Below, in pieces: positions 35,592 to 42,694 of a stretch of 64,000 nt of DNA. Position 1 is the stretch's first letter; each line of letters starts with the position of its first letter. A model generated the notes under the pieces. It was not told where the DNA came from, searched no databases, and saw only the letters and a list, made by a program, of their open reading frames with translations. Made by a program: the position numbers and the translations under genes. The DNA is from Acidocella aquatica (GTDB taxonomy: Bacteria; Pseudomonadota; Alphaproteobacteria; Acetobacterales; Acetobacteraceae), in assembly GCF_030160635.1 (NCBI RefSeq), contig NZ_BSOS01000005.1:124001-188000 (forward strand). The letters are read 5' to 3'.

Positions 35592-36253
35592 GGTGATTCT
35601 TTCCTCATGGCCTCTATCTCGCGCAGCAATACGGCAGGATCAGGGCTGGCGGTGAAGTGCGCCGGAATTTCCACCGCTTGCGCCAGCAAGGCATGATACG
35701 CCGCGCGGGGGATTTCCATCGCGCCGAAGCGGGCCAGATGCGCGGTGATGAACTGTGTGTCGAGCAGCGTGAACCCGCCCAGGCGCAGCCGCGCGAGCAG
35801 ATGCACCAGCGCCACCTTGGAGGCATCCGTCGCGGTGGAGAACATGCTCTCGCCGAAAAAAGCGCCGCCCAGGCAGGCGCCATAAAGCCCGCCGGCCAGT
35901 TTGCCGTTCTCCCAGGTCTCCACGCTATGGGCGAAGCCGAGGTGGAACAGCTCGATGAACAGCCGCTCGATCTCCTGGTTGATCCAGGTCTCCGGCCGGT
36001 TTTCCCGCGCGGCGGCGCAGGCGGCGATGGTGCCGGGGAAGTCAGCGTCAGCCGTGACGGTGAATTTGCCGCTGCGCAGGGTTTTCATCAGGCTGCGGGG
36101 CAAATGAAATTTATCCAGCGGCAGCACCCCGCGTGCCTCCGGGTCGAGCCAGTGCAGTGTTTTGCTGCTGCGCGACTCCGCCATGGGGAACAGCCCCAGC
36201 CGGTAGGCCCGGAGCAGCAGGTCTGGATTAAGGGTGAATGGCCGGGCGGACAT
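35588..36253 (-). CDS. aat: Leucyl/phenylalanyl-tRNA-protein transferase
   Basis: Adds Leu or Phe from aminoacyl-tRNA to N-terminal Arg/Lys of proteins, marking them for ClpS/ClpAP degradation. LLLRAYRLGLFPMAESRSS, LHWLDPEARGVLPLDKFHLPRSL, ETWINQEIERLFIELFHLGFAHSVETW, LAGGLYGACLGGAFFGESMFS and LLDTQFITAHLARFGAMEIPR are the family's conserved blocks. At 221 residues it is complete. In many alphaproteobacteria aat follows accC in the same direction; here it faces accC on the other strand. Confidence 0.94.
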   Translation of the reverse strand: MSARPFTLNPDLLLRAYRLGLFPMAESRSSKTLHWLDPEARGVLPLDKFHLPRSLMKTLRSGKFTVTADADFPGTIAACAAARENRPETWINQEIERLFIELFHLGFAHSVETWENGKLAGGLYGACLGGAFFGESMFSTATDASKVALVHLLARLRLGGFTLLDTQFITAHLARFGAMEIPRAAYHALLAQAVEIPAHFTASPDPAVLLREIEAMRKESP

Positions 36254-36307
36254 GGGGGGAGGTTGGCACGGTTTTCGAGCCGGGCGAAGCCTAAAAAAAT
36301 GAACAAT

Positions 36308-36335
36308 AAAAAACCCTGGGCATTATGACCCAGGG
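36308..36335 (-). terminator. Rho-independent terminator, reverse strand
   Basis: Perfect 7-bp arms CCCTGGG (36314-36320) and CCCAGGG (36329-36335) with an 8-base loop. They are followed on the reverse strand by a T-run (36313-36308). It should end the transcript of the 63-residue protein gene before aat. Confidence 0.8.
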
Positions 36336-36414
36336 GTGTTCGTGGACGTTTCCTGAACAGGCGGCGCTTATGCGCGGTTTATTGAATTATTGATCTTATT
36401 TGAAGGCGATTCGG

Positions 36415-36455
36415 CCCTCAGGTCAAGCCCGCATGAGGCGAAAGTGACCTGAGGG
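36415..36455. repeat. Perfect 11-bp inverted repeat just past the peptide gene
   Basis: CCCTCAGGTCA (36415-36425) pairs exactly with TGACCTGAGGG (36445-36455), with a 19-base loop. It starts 11 bases past the stop of the 63-residue protein gene and has no T-run. Together with the terminator at 36308-36335 it would give the short mRNA a stable 3' structure. A protein-binding operator is the alternative. Confidence 0.7.
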
Positions 36456-36465
36456 AGGGAATTAT

Positions 36466-36657
36466 TCAGCGTTCGGGGGACGACATGGCCCAGGCGTGGG
36501 CATGAACCAGGCCGTCGTCGTAATCGTGAAACGTCACCGTGGCCTTGCGCTCGCGGGACTCGCGGGCCCAGCCGTGGGAGTGCACCAGGCCATCATCATA
36601 ATCGTGGCCCTGCATGGTTTCGATGGAGGTTCTGGCGGTGGTGGTCTGGGTCTGCAT
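36466..36657 (-). CDS. 63-residue protein with two HDYDDGLVHxHxWA repeats
   Basis: ATG 36657 is preceded by CAGGAG seven bases upstream, and the normal ribosome site supports expression. The protein is a short polar leader (residues 1-17), then HDYDDGLVHSHGWA (18-31), a basic spacer RESRERKATVTF, then HDYDDGLVHAHAWA (44-57) and a 6-residue tail. Twelve of 14 repeat residues are identical. The corresponding codons differ at five synonymous and two nonsynonymous positions, so the motif itself appears to be conserved by selection. Three His and three Asp per repeat suggest metal binding; a modified-peptide precursor is another possibility. No modifying enzyme is adjacent. It is divergent from a ScfR/RamB-type regulator. 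Confidence 0.7.
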   Translation of the reverse strand: MQTQTTTARTSIETMQGHDYDDGLVHSHGWARESRERKATVTFHDYDDGLVHAHAWAMSSPER

Positions 36658-36760
36658 GGCGGGTCTCCTGGGTACGCGGTGGTTTGGCGTAACACAGTTA
36701 ATAATTTACATTGCACCGCGATGCATAGCGCAAAATCACCGGGCACCCTCGAAATAAGTC

Positions 36761-36797
36761 TTCAACTTTACTGTAAAAATTTGCTATATGTAAATCA
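36761..36797 (+). promoter_or_regulatory. Promoter/operator of the ScfR/RamB-type regulator
   Basis: TTTAC-T-GTAAA (36767-36777) is a perfect 11-base palindrome. A related half-site pair, TTTGC (36780-36784) and GTAAA (36790-36794), follows immediately and ends two bases before ATG 36797. TATATG (36785-36790) could be the -10 box, in which case transcription would begin near the ATG itself. There is no Shine-Dalgarno sequence. The arrangement suggests an autoregulated, leaderless or near-leaderless transcript. Short TTTGC-type sites are known for related regulators of short-chain fatty acid metabolism. Confidence 0.45.
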
Positions 36798-38188
36798 TGT
36801 CAAAGACCGCCATTGGTAAAACCATCCGCCGCCTGCGCATGGAGCAAGGCTATTCGCAGCAGGGACTGGCACAAAAACTAGGTATCTCAACGAGCTACCT
36901 TAACCTCGTCGAGCATGACCAGCGCAATGTCACGGCTTCGTTGCTGTTCAAGCTGACGGATATTTTGCACGTTGACCTCGCGGCGCTCTCAGGCGTGCAG
37001 GAGCGTGAGTTCGAGGTGGCGTTGCGCGAGGTGTTCGCCGACCCGCAACTGGCCATAGAACCGGTGCCCGAGGCTGAGATTCAGGCCCTCGCCGCCGCGC
37101 CCAATGGCGCGCGCGCGATTCTGGCGCTGCACCGCGCCCTGGCCGGGGCACGCGAGGAGTCATTGGGCATCACCTTGCCTTCGGGGCGCAAGATCATGCT
37201 GCCGAACGAAGAGGTGCGGGATTTTTTCCATGACCATGAAAACCATTTTCCGGCGCTTGAAGCCGCCGCCGAGGCCATCAACGCGACCCTGAACGCGCAG
37301 ACCATCGGCAGCAGCCACGCTCTGGCCGAGCGGTTGCGCCAGGTGCATGGGCTGATCGTGCGTGTGCAGCCGCTCCCCGGCGCGCTGCGGGTGTTTGACG
37401 CCAAGGCCCGGCTGCTCACGCTCTCGGAGGATCTGCCGCGCGAGAGCCGGGGGTTCCAGATGGCGTTCCAGCTTGCCCTGCTGGAAGCGCGTGACGCGAT
37501 CGACCCGATCATCAAGGCCGCCAATCCGTCGTCGCGCGATGCCACCGAGCTGCTGCGCATTGGGCTGCTCAACTACATTACCGGCGCCATCCTGATGCCC
37601 TATGATGCGTTTTTGGAGACCGCGCGGCATCTGCGCTACGATGTGGACGCCATCGCGGCGCGTTTTGGCGTGAGCTACGAGCAGGCCTGCCACCGGCTCT
37701 CCACCTTGCAGCGCAATGGCGCGCGGGGGGTGCCGTTCTTCTTCCTGCGGGTGGACCCGGCGGGCAATGTCAGCAAGCGCTTCTCGGCGGCCGGTTTTCC
37801 CTTCATGCGCTTTGGCGGCACCTGCCCGCGCTGGATCGTCCATTCCGCCTTCGCCACGCCGGGGACCATCCGCGTGCAGGTGGCGCAGCTGTCGGCCACG
37901 GAAACCTTTCTCTGTTTCGCGCGCGCCATCACCGGCCGCCCGGCGCGCTGGGGCGAGCCGCCGCCGGTGCGGGTTGTCGCCATGGGGTGCGATATCAGCC
38001 ACGCCGGAGAAGTGGTTTATGGCGACGGGCTGGATCTCGCCACCGCCGCGGTGGGCATTGGCCTCTCCTGCCGGTTGTGCGATCGCCAGGACTGCCGCTC
38101 GCGCGCGTTTCCGCCCCTTGCGCACCGCCTCAGCATCGATCCGCTGACCACCAGCGCCAGCCCGTATAAATTCGAGGCGAAGAAATAA
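36797..38188 (+). CDS. XRE-family regulator of the RamB/ScfR (short-chain fatty acid) type
   Basis: A 463-residue protein. Residues 7-60 are an XRE helix-turn-helix (IRRLRMEQGYSQQGLAQKLGISTSYLNLVEHDQRNV). The centre corresponds to the ImmA/IrrE-like region, but the HExxH metal site is not visible; the equivalent segment reads NYITGAILMPYDAF. The C-terminus is DUF2083, with FMRFGGTCPRWIVHSAFATPG and a four-Cys GLSCRLCDRQDCRSRAFPP. Members such as RamB, PrpC-region regulators and ScfR control acetate, propionate or glyoxylate metabolism by sensing acyl-CoAs. acs, pckA and the thiolase in this window would be plausible targets, but that is inference. Likely autoregulated. Confidence 0.85.
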   Translation: MSKTAIGKTIRRLRMEQGYSQQGLAQKLGISTSYLNLVEHDQRNVTASLLFKLTDILHVDLAALSGVQEREFEVALREVFADPQLAIEPVPEAEIQALAAAPNGARAILALHRALAGAREESLGITLPSGRKIMLPNEEVRDFFHDHENHFPALEAAAEAINATLNAQTIGSSHALAERLRQVHGLIVRVQPLPGALRVFDAKARLLTLSEDLPRESRGFQMAFQLALLEARDAIDPIIKAANPSSRDATELLRIGLLNYITGAILMPYDAFLETARHLRYDVDAIAARFGVSYEQACHRLSTLQRNGARGVPFFFLRVDPAGNVSKRFSAAGFPFMRFGGTCPRWIVHSAFATPGTIRVQVAQLSATETFLCFARAITGRPARWGEPPPVRVVAMGCDISHAGEVVYGDGLDLATAAVGIGLSCRLCDRQDCRSRAFPPLAHRLSIDPLTTSASPYKFEAKK

Positions 38189-38259
38189 GCGGTTGCCGTA
38201 TCCTTGACGTAGCGGGACACCGGGCGAAGATAAGGACGACAAAACGGCAAGGACGAGAC

Positions 38260-39105
38260 ATGCGCTTTGAAGGTACTGATACATTCGTCGCCACCGATGA
38301 CCTGAAGGTCGCGGTCAACGCCGCCGTGGCGCTGCAAAGGCCGCTGCTCATCAAGGGCGAGCCCGGCACCGGCAAAACGGTTCTGGCGCAGGAGATCGCC
38401 ACCGCGCTGGGCAAGCCGCTGATCTCCTGGCATGTGAAATCCACCACCAAGGCGCAGCAGGGGCTCTATGAGTACGATGCGGTTTCGCGCCTGCGCGATT
38501 CTCAGCTCGGTGATGCGCGCGTGCATGATATCGCCAACTACATCATCCGCGGCAAATTATGGGATGCCTTCGACGCCGAGAACGCGCCTGTCCTGCTGAT
38601 CGATGAGATCGACAAGGCGGATATCGAATTCCCCAACGATCTGCTGCTCGAACTCGACCGCATGGAGTTTTTTGTCTACGAGACGCGCCAGACGATCAAG
38701 GCGAAGCAGCGCCCGATCATCATCATCACCTCCAATAACGAGAAGGAACTGCCGGACGCGTTTCTGCGCCGCTGCTTCTTCCACTACATCAAATTCCCTG
38801 ACCGCGAGACGATGCAGCGCATTGTGGATGTGCATTATCCCGGCATCAGCAATCTGCTCCTGCGCGAGGCGCTGACCTCGTTCTTCGAGCTGCGCGAGGT
38901 TCCCGGCCTGAAGAAGCGGCCCAGCACCTCGGAGTTTCTGGATTGGTTGAAGCTGCTTCTAGCCGAGGAGATCGGTCCCGAGTTGTTGCGCGAGCGCAAT
39001 ACGGCCAAGCTCATTCCCCCGCTGCACGGCGCGCTGCTGAAAAACGAGCAGGATGTGCATCTGTTTGAGCGCCTGGCGTTCCTGAACCGCCGGGGCACGA
39101 GCTGA
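38260..39105 (+). CDS. MoxR-family AAA+ ATPase
   Basis: A 281-residue chaperone-like ATPase. Walker A is GEPGTGKT (residues 33-40), Walker B is PVLLIDEIDKAD, sensor 1 is IIIITSNNEKELPDAFLRRCFFHYI with the arginine finger region. HVKSTTKAQQGLYEYDAVSRL is typical of the MoxR/NorQ/CoxD group. Such ATPases work with a VWA-domain partner to insert cofactors or remodel a target complex. The partner gene starts three bases after the stop (39109). No client enzyme gene is next to the pair. Confidence 0.93.
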   Translation: MRFEGTDTFVATDDLKVAVNAAVALQRPLLIKGEPGTGKTVLAQEIATALGKPLISWHVKSTTKAQQGLYEYDAVSRLRDSQLGDARVHDIANYIIRGKLWDAFDAENAPVLLIDEIDKADIEFPNDLLLELDRMEFFVYETRQTIKAKQRPIIIITSNNEKELPDAFLRRCFFHYIKFPDRETMQRIVDVHYPGISNLLLREALTSFFELREVPGLKKRPSTSEFLDWLKLLLAEEIGPELLRERNTAKLIPPLHGALLKNEQDVHLFERLAFLNRRGTS

Positions 39106-39108
39106 GCC

Positions 39109-40302
39109 ATGTTCCTCGCGTTTTTCCTGGCCCTGCGCGCGGCGGGCGTTAAAGTCTCGCTCCGCGAGTTTTTAACCTTGCAGGAGGCGATGCAGGCCGG
39201 GCTGGCTGATTACGATGTCGACCATTTCTACTATCTCGCCCGCGCCACCTGGGTGAAGGATGAGCGGTTTCTCGATAAATTCGACCGCGTTTTCGCCGAG
39301 AGCTTCAAGGGGATTCTGCAACCGCAACCGGTGGCGCCCGATGGTGTGCCGGTGCAGGAAATCCCGGAGGAGTGGCTGCGCAAACTGGTGGAGAAAAACC
39401 TCACCCCGGAGGAAAAAGCCGAGATCGAGGCGATGGGCGGCTTCGAGAAGCTGATGGAAACCTTGAGGCAGCGGCTGGCGGAACAGAAAGGCCGGCATCA
39501 GGGCGGCAACAAATGGATCGGCACGGCCGGCACCTCGCCCTTTGGCGCTTACGGCTATAACCCCGAGGGGGTGCGTATCGGCCAGGAGTCCGGGCGCAAC
39601 CGTTCGGCGGTGAAGGTCTGGGACCAACGTAGTTTCAAAAACCTCGCGGGCGATGTTGAGCTTGGTACGCGCAATATGAAAGTCGCCTTGCGCCGCCTGC
39701 GCCGTTTCGCGCGCGAGGGGGCGGCCGATGAGCTCGACCTTTCCGGCACCATCACCTCCACCGCGCGCAATGCCGGGTATCTGGACCTGAAAATGGTGCC
39801 CGAGCGGCATAATGCGGTGAAAATTCTTCTCCTGCTCGATATCGGCGGCTCGATGGACGATCACATCGCCCTCTCGGAGCAACTCTTCACGGCCGCCGGG
39901 TCAGAGTTCAAACATCTCAAGCATTTGTATTTTCATAACTGCCCGTATGAGATGCTGTGGAAGGACGCCCGCATGCGCGGGCAGGACGCGGTGGCGACCA
40001 GCGATGTGCTGAATACTTATGACCACACCTGGAAACTTGTGTTCGTCGGCGATGCGGCGATGAGCCCGTATGAGATCATGCAGCCGGGCGGGGGGATTTC
40101 ATCCTGGAATGCCGAGAGCGGCCAGACCTGGCTGACCCGCATTATCGCGGCCTATCCAAAAGCCGTCTGGCTCAACCCGGTGGGCGAGCAGCACTGGAAC
40201 TATACGCAGTCGACCCGCATGATCCGCGCATTGATGGAAGAGCGCATGTACGGGCTGACGCTTGAGGGGCTGGATGCCGCGATGCGCAGATTGATGCATT
40301 GA
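39109..40302 (+). CDS. VWA-domain protein, CoxE-like
   Basis: A 397-residue partner of the MoxR ATPase. The N-terminal region FLAFFLALRAAGVKVSLREFLTLQEAMQAG and YYLARATWVKDERFLDKFDRVF is typical of CoxE-like proteins. The C-terminal von Willebrand A domain has an altered MIDAS: ILLLLDIGGSMDDHIALSEQL reads DIGGS where DxSxS is usual. This substitution is common in CoxE-type proteins. Function with MoxR in metalloenzyme maturation or stress response is inferred. Confidence 0.88.
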   Translation: MFLAFFLALRAAGVKVSLREFLTLQEAMQAGLADYDVDHFYYLARATWVKDERFLDKFDRVFAESFKGILQPQPVAPDGVPVQEIPEEWLRKLVEKNLTPEEKAEIEAMGGFEKLMETLRQRLAEQKGRHQGGNKWIGTAGTSPFGAYGYNPEGVRIGQESGRNRSAVKVWDQRSFKNLAGDVELGTRNMKVALRRLRRFAREGAADELDLSGTITSTARNAGYLDLKMVPERHNAVKILLLLDIGGSMDDHIALSEQLFTAAGSEFKHLKHLYFHNCPYEMLWKDARMRGQDAVATSDVLNTYDHTWKLVFVGDAAMSPYEIMQPGGGISSWNAESGQTWLTRIIAAYPKAVWLNPVGEQHWNYTQSTRMIRALMEERMYGLTLEGLDAAMRRLMH

Positions 40303-40349
40303 AGCAGGGGGCTGGTTTTAATCCGCCGGACGCGCACCAGATAAACGTA

Positions 40350-41321
40350 ATGTCCTATCCCATCTCAGACCATTATGACGGCAAGCTTTTCTTCAACCCC
40401 GAGCCCACGGCCCGCGCCGCCAACGGCCGGCGGCTGAATTTTTTCACGATCTTGCGCGCGCGGCTGCGCAGAAACCCGGAGACCTGGGCCACCTGGCCCA
40501 AGCATATTGAGAACAATCACCATCCTGTTCCCTCGGTTGAGCCGCCGGCCATCAGCTTTATCGGCCACAGCACGTTTCTGATCCACCTGCCCGGGTTGAA
40601 CATTCTCACCGATCCGGTGTTTTCCGCGCGTTGCTCGCCCTCGCAATTCGCCGGGCCAAAGCGTGTCCGCGCGCCGGGGGTCGCGCTGCATCATCTGCCG
40701 CATGTCGACCTGATTTTGCTGTCGCATAATCATTACGACCATATGGATATCATCTCGCTGCGCAAACTGCGCGCGCGATTCCCGAAGGTTCATATCGTGA
40801 CCACGCTCGGCAACGCCGCGTTTCTGCACAAAAAGGGAATCCCCGGCGCGGTGGAGCTGGATTGGTGGCAGAGCCACACCCATGGCGAGGCGGTGCTGAC
40901 TGTAACGCCGGCCCGGCATTTTGCCGCCCGCACCTTGTATGACCGCAACACAACCCTCTGGGGCGGGATGTTCATTGAGCATCAGGGCCGGAGAATCTAT
41001 TTCGCCGGGGATACTGGAGCGACCAAATTCTTCACTGAAATCCGCGCCCGCCTGGGTGCGCCGGATCTGGCCTTGCTGCCGATCGGCGCCTACGAGCCGC
41101 GCTGGTTCATGGGGCCGGTGCATATGAACCCGCAGGACGCTGTGCAGGCCTTCGCGGCGCTGGAGGCGAAGCGGGCCATCGGCATGCATTTTGGCACGTT
41201 CCAGCTCACCGCCGAGGCGATCGGCGCGCCGGAGCAGGACCTGGCCGCGGCGCGGGAGGAAGCGGGGATTGCGGAGGATTTGTTCTTCACGCTGGATTGC
41301 GGCGAGACGATCAGGCTTTGA
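40350..41321 (+). CDS. MBL-fold metallo-hydrolase, NAPE-PLD-like
   Basis: A 323-residue protein from ATG 40350. The frame continues upstream to TTG 40299, which would overlap the VWA gene by four bases. Metal ligands are in SHNHYDHMD, with a further site at RHFAAR and FAGDTGATKFF. FIGHSTFLIHLPGLNILTDPVFSARCSP and GPVHMNPQDAVQAF are characteristic of N-acyl-phosphatidylethanolamine phospholipase D-like and UlaG-like proteins. The exact substrate is unknown; a phosphodiester or lactone is typical. The last 11 bases overlap nth, encoded on the other strand. Confidence 0.82.
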   Translation: MSYPISDHYDGKLFFNPEPTARAANGRRLNFFTILRARLRRNPETWATWPKHIENNHHPVPSVEPPAISFIGHSTFLIHLPGLNILTDPVFSARCSPSQFAGPKRVRAPGVALHHLPHVDLILLSHNHYDHMDIISLRKLRARFPKVHIVTTLGNAAFLHKKGIPGAVELDWWQSHTHGEAVLTVTPARHFAARTLYDRNTTLWGGMFIEHQGRRIYFAGDTGATKFFTEIRARLGAPDLALLPIGAYEPRWFMGPVHMNPQDAVQAFAALEAKRAIGMHFGTFQLTAEAIGAPEQDLAAAREEAGIAEDLFFTLDCGETIRL

Positions 41322-41982
41322 TGGTTTTCTCGCCATAGGTGCAATAGGCAGCGCCGGGGCAGCGCCAGCATTCCGGCGTGCGGGCCTTGCAAACGTAGCG
41401 CCCGTGCAAAATCAGCCAGAGATGCGCGGGCTTGAGCATGTCCTTGGGGATGCGCTTCAGCAATGCGTCCTCCACGGCGCGCGGGGTGCTGCCCGGCGCC
41501 AGGCCGGTGCGGTTGCCGAGGCGGAAGATATGCGTGTCCACCGCCATTGCAGGCTGACCGAAAACCTCGTTCAGCACCACGTTCGCGGTCTTGCGGCCCA
41601 CGCCGGGCAGCGCCTCCAGCGCCGCGCGATCGCCCGGCACCTCGCCGCCATGGCGCTCCAGCAGCAGGTGCGAGAGCATGGCCACGTTTTTTGCCTTGGC
41701 CTGCCACAGGCCGATGGATTTAATCCGCTGCGCGATGGCAGCCTCGCCCAGCGCCACCATCGCCTGCGGGGTGGGGGCATCGGCAAACAGGGTTCTGGTC
41801 ACGCGGTTGACCGAGACATCAGTGGCCTGGGCCGAGAGCACGACCGCGACCAGCAGCTGGTAGGGGGTGGCGTAGTCCAGCTCGGTGCGCGGGTTGGCAT
41901 TGCCGCCGGAAATCGCCTCCAAAAACGCCCGGATGTCCGCCCGTTTCATCATGCGCTGATTTTTTCTCTTGCTCGCGGCCAT
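41311..41982 (-). CDS. nth: Endonuclease III
   Basis: A 223-residue DNA glycosylase/AP lyase that removes oxidised pyrimidines. The helix-hairpin-helix LPGVGRKTANVVLNEVFG contains the catalytic Lys, and VDTHIFRLGNRTGL contains the catalytic Asp. The [4Fe-4S] loop CKARTPECWRCPGAAYC is near the C-terminus. LLVAVVLSAQATDVSVN is the family's N-terminal block. Divergent from the DUF2244 gene with 20 bases between starts, a common alphaproteobacterial arrangement. Confidence 0.95.
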   Translation of the reverse strand: MAASKRKNQRMMKRADIRAFLEAISGGNANPRTELDYATPYQLLVAVVLSAQATDVSVNRVTRTLFADAPTPQAMVALGEAAIAQRIKSIGLWQAKAKNVAMLSHLLLERHGGEVPGDRAALEALPGVGRKTANVVLNEVFGQPAMAVDTHIFRLGNRTGLAPGSTPRAVEDALLKRIPKDMLKPAHLWLILHGRYVCKARTPECWRCPGAAYCTYGEKTIKA

Positions 41983-42002
41983 GTCGATACGATTTATGCG
42001 GT

Positions 42003-42518
42003 ATGGACGCCGAGACCGCCAGTGCGGGGAGCAAAAATCTGATTTTCGAGGCCGTGATCAAACCCCATCGCAGCCTCTCGTATCGCGCCATGTTCATGGT
42101 GATGGGCGGGATGATCGCGGTTTCGTTGTTCATGACCAGCGAAATGGCGCATCTGGGCGCCTGGCCTGTCATCGGCTTCAACATCGCCGGCATGTTTCTG
42201 GCGGTCAGCCTGTTCTGGCTCAACATGCGCGCGGCGCGGGCGAGCGAGACGATCAGCCTTCGTGACGACCAGCTGGCGGTCACGCGCATGGATGTCCACG
42301 GCCGCAGCACCAGCTTCTCGGTGCCGCCGGACTGGTTGAACGTGGTGCTGGAGGAACGCCCCGGCACCGTGCCGAAATTGTTGTTTTCCTCGCGGGGGAA
42401 GAGCTTCGAGGTCGCCCGGGCCTTGGGCGAGGCGCAAAAGCGTGAGCTGGCGGAGGCGCTGAGCCGGGCCATGCACCGCTGGCGCAACCCCCTCTTCGAC
42501 AACCCGCAACTGCGCTAG
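42003..42518 (+). CDS. DUF2244 membrane protein
   Basis: A 171-residue protein with two transmembrane helices (about residues 29-44 and 50-70: MFMVMGGMIAVSLFM and GAWPVIGFNIAGMFLAVSLFW). The cytoplasmic C-terminal domain has EETISLRDDQLAVTRMD-like strands and SFSVPPDWLNVVLEERPGTVPKLLFSSRGKSFEVARAL. This is the DUF2244 pattern, whose role is unknown. It is found next to nth and respiratory genes in many alphaproteobacteria. The stop is immediately followed by a large inverted repeat. Confidence 0.85.
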   Translation: MDAETASAGSKNLIFEAVIKPHRSLSYRAMFMVMGGMIAVSLFMTSEMAHLGAWPVIGFNIAGMFLAVSLFWLNMRAARASETISLRDDQLAVTRMDVHGRSTSFSVPPDWLNVVLEERPGTVPKLLFSSRGKSFEVARALGEAQKRELAEALSRAMHRWRNPLFDNPQLR

Positions 42519-42621
42519 ATCAATATTGGTTTAGCTTGAGTCACCCGATTCAAGCTAAACCAATGAAATTGATCGTAAAACATAAGGTAGAGCGTGATTG
42601 ACGTGAGGCAATCACGCTCTA
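42518..42621. repeat. Pair of perfect inverted repeats between DUF2244 gene and ppx
   Basis: ATTGGTTTAGCTTGA (42525-42539) and TCAAGCTAAACCAAT (42550-42564) are exact 15-bp arms with a 10-base loop. An outer GATCAAT/ATTGATC pair (42518-42524, 42568-42574) extends the stem. A second perfect hairpin has 13-bp arms (42588-42600 and 42609-42621, core AGAGCGTGATTG). They look like REP/MITE-type intergenic elements and could also shield the upstream mRNA. No second copy was seen in this window. Confidence 0.8.
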
Positions 42622-42694
42622 AGCACTCCAGGACCGCCGGTTTTTCATGGAAGTGTGACTTAACCGGAATGTCTAAATCTGCGAGACAGGAGCC

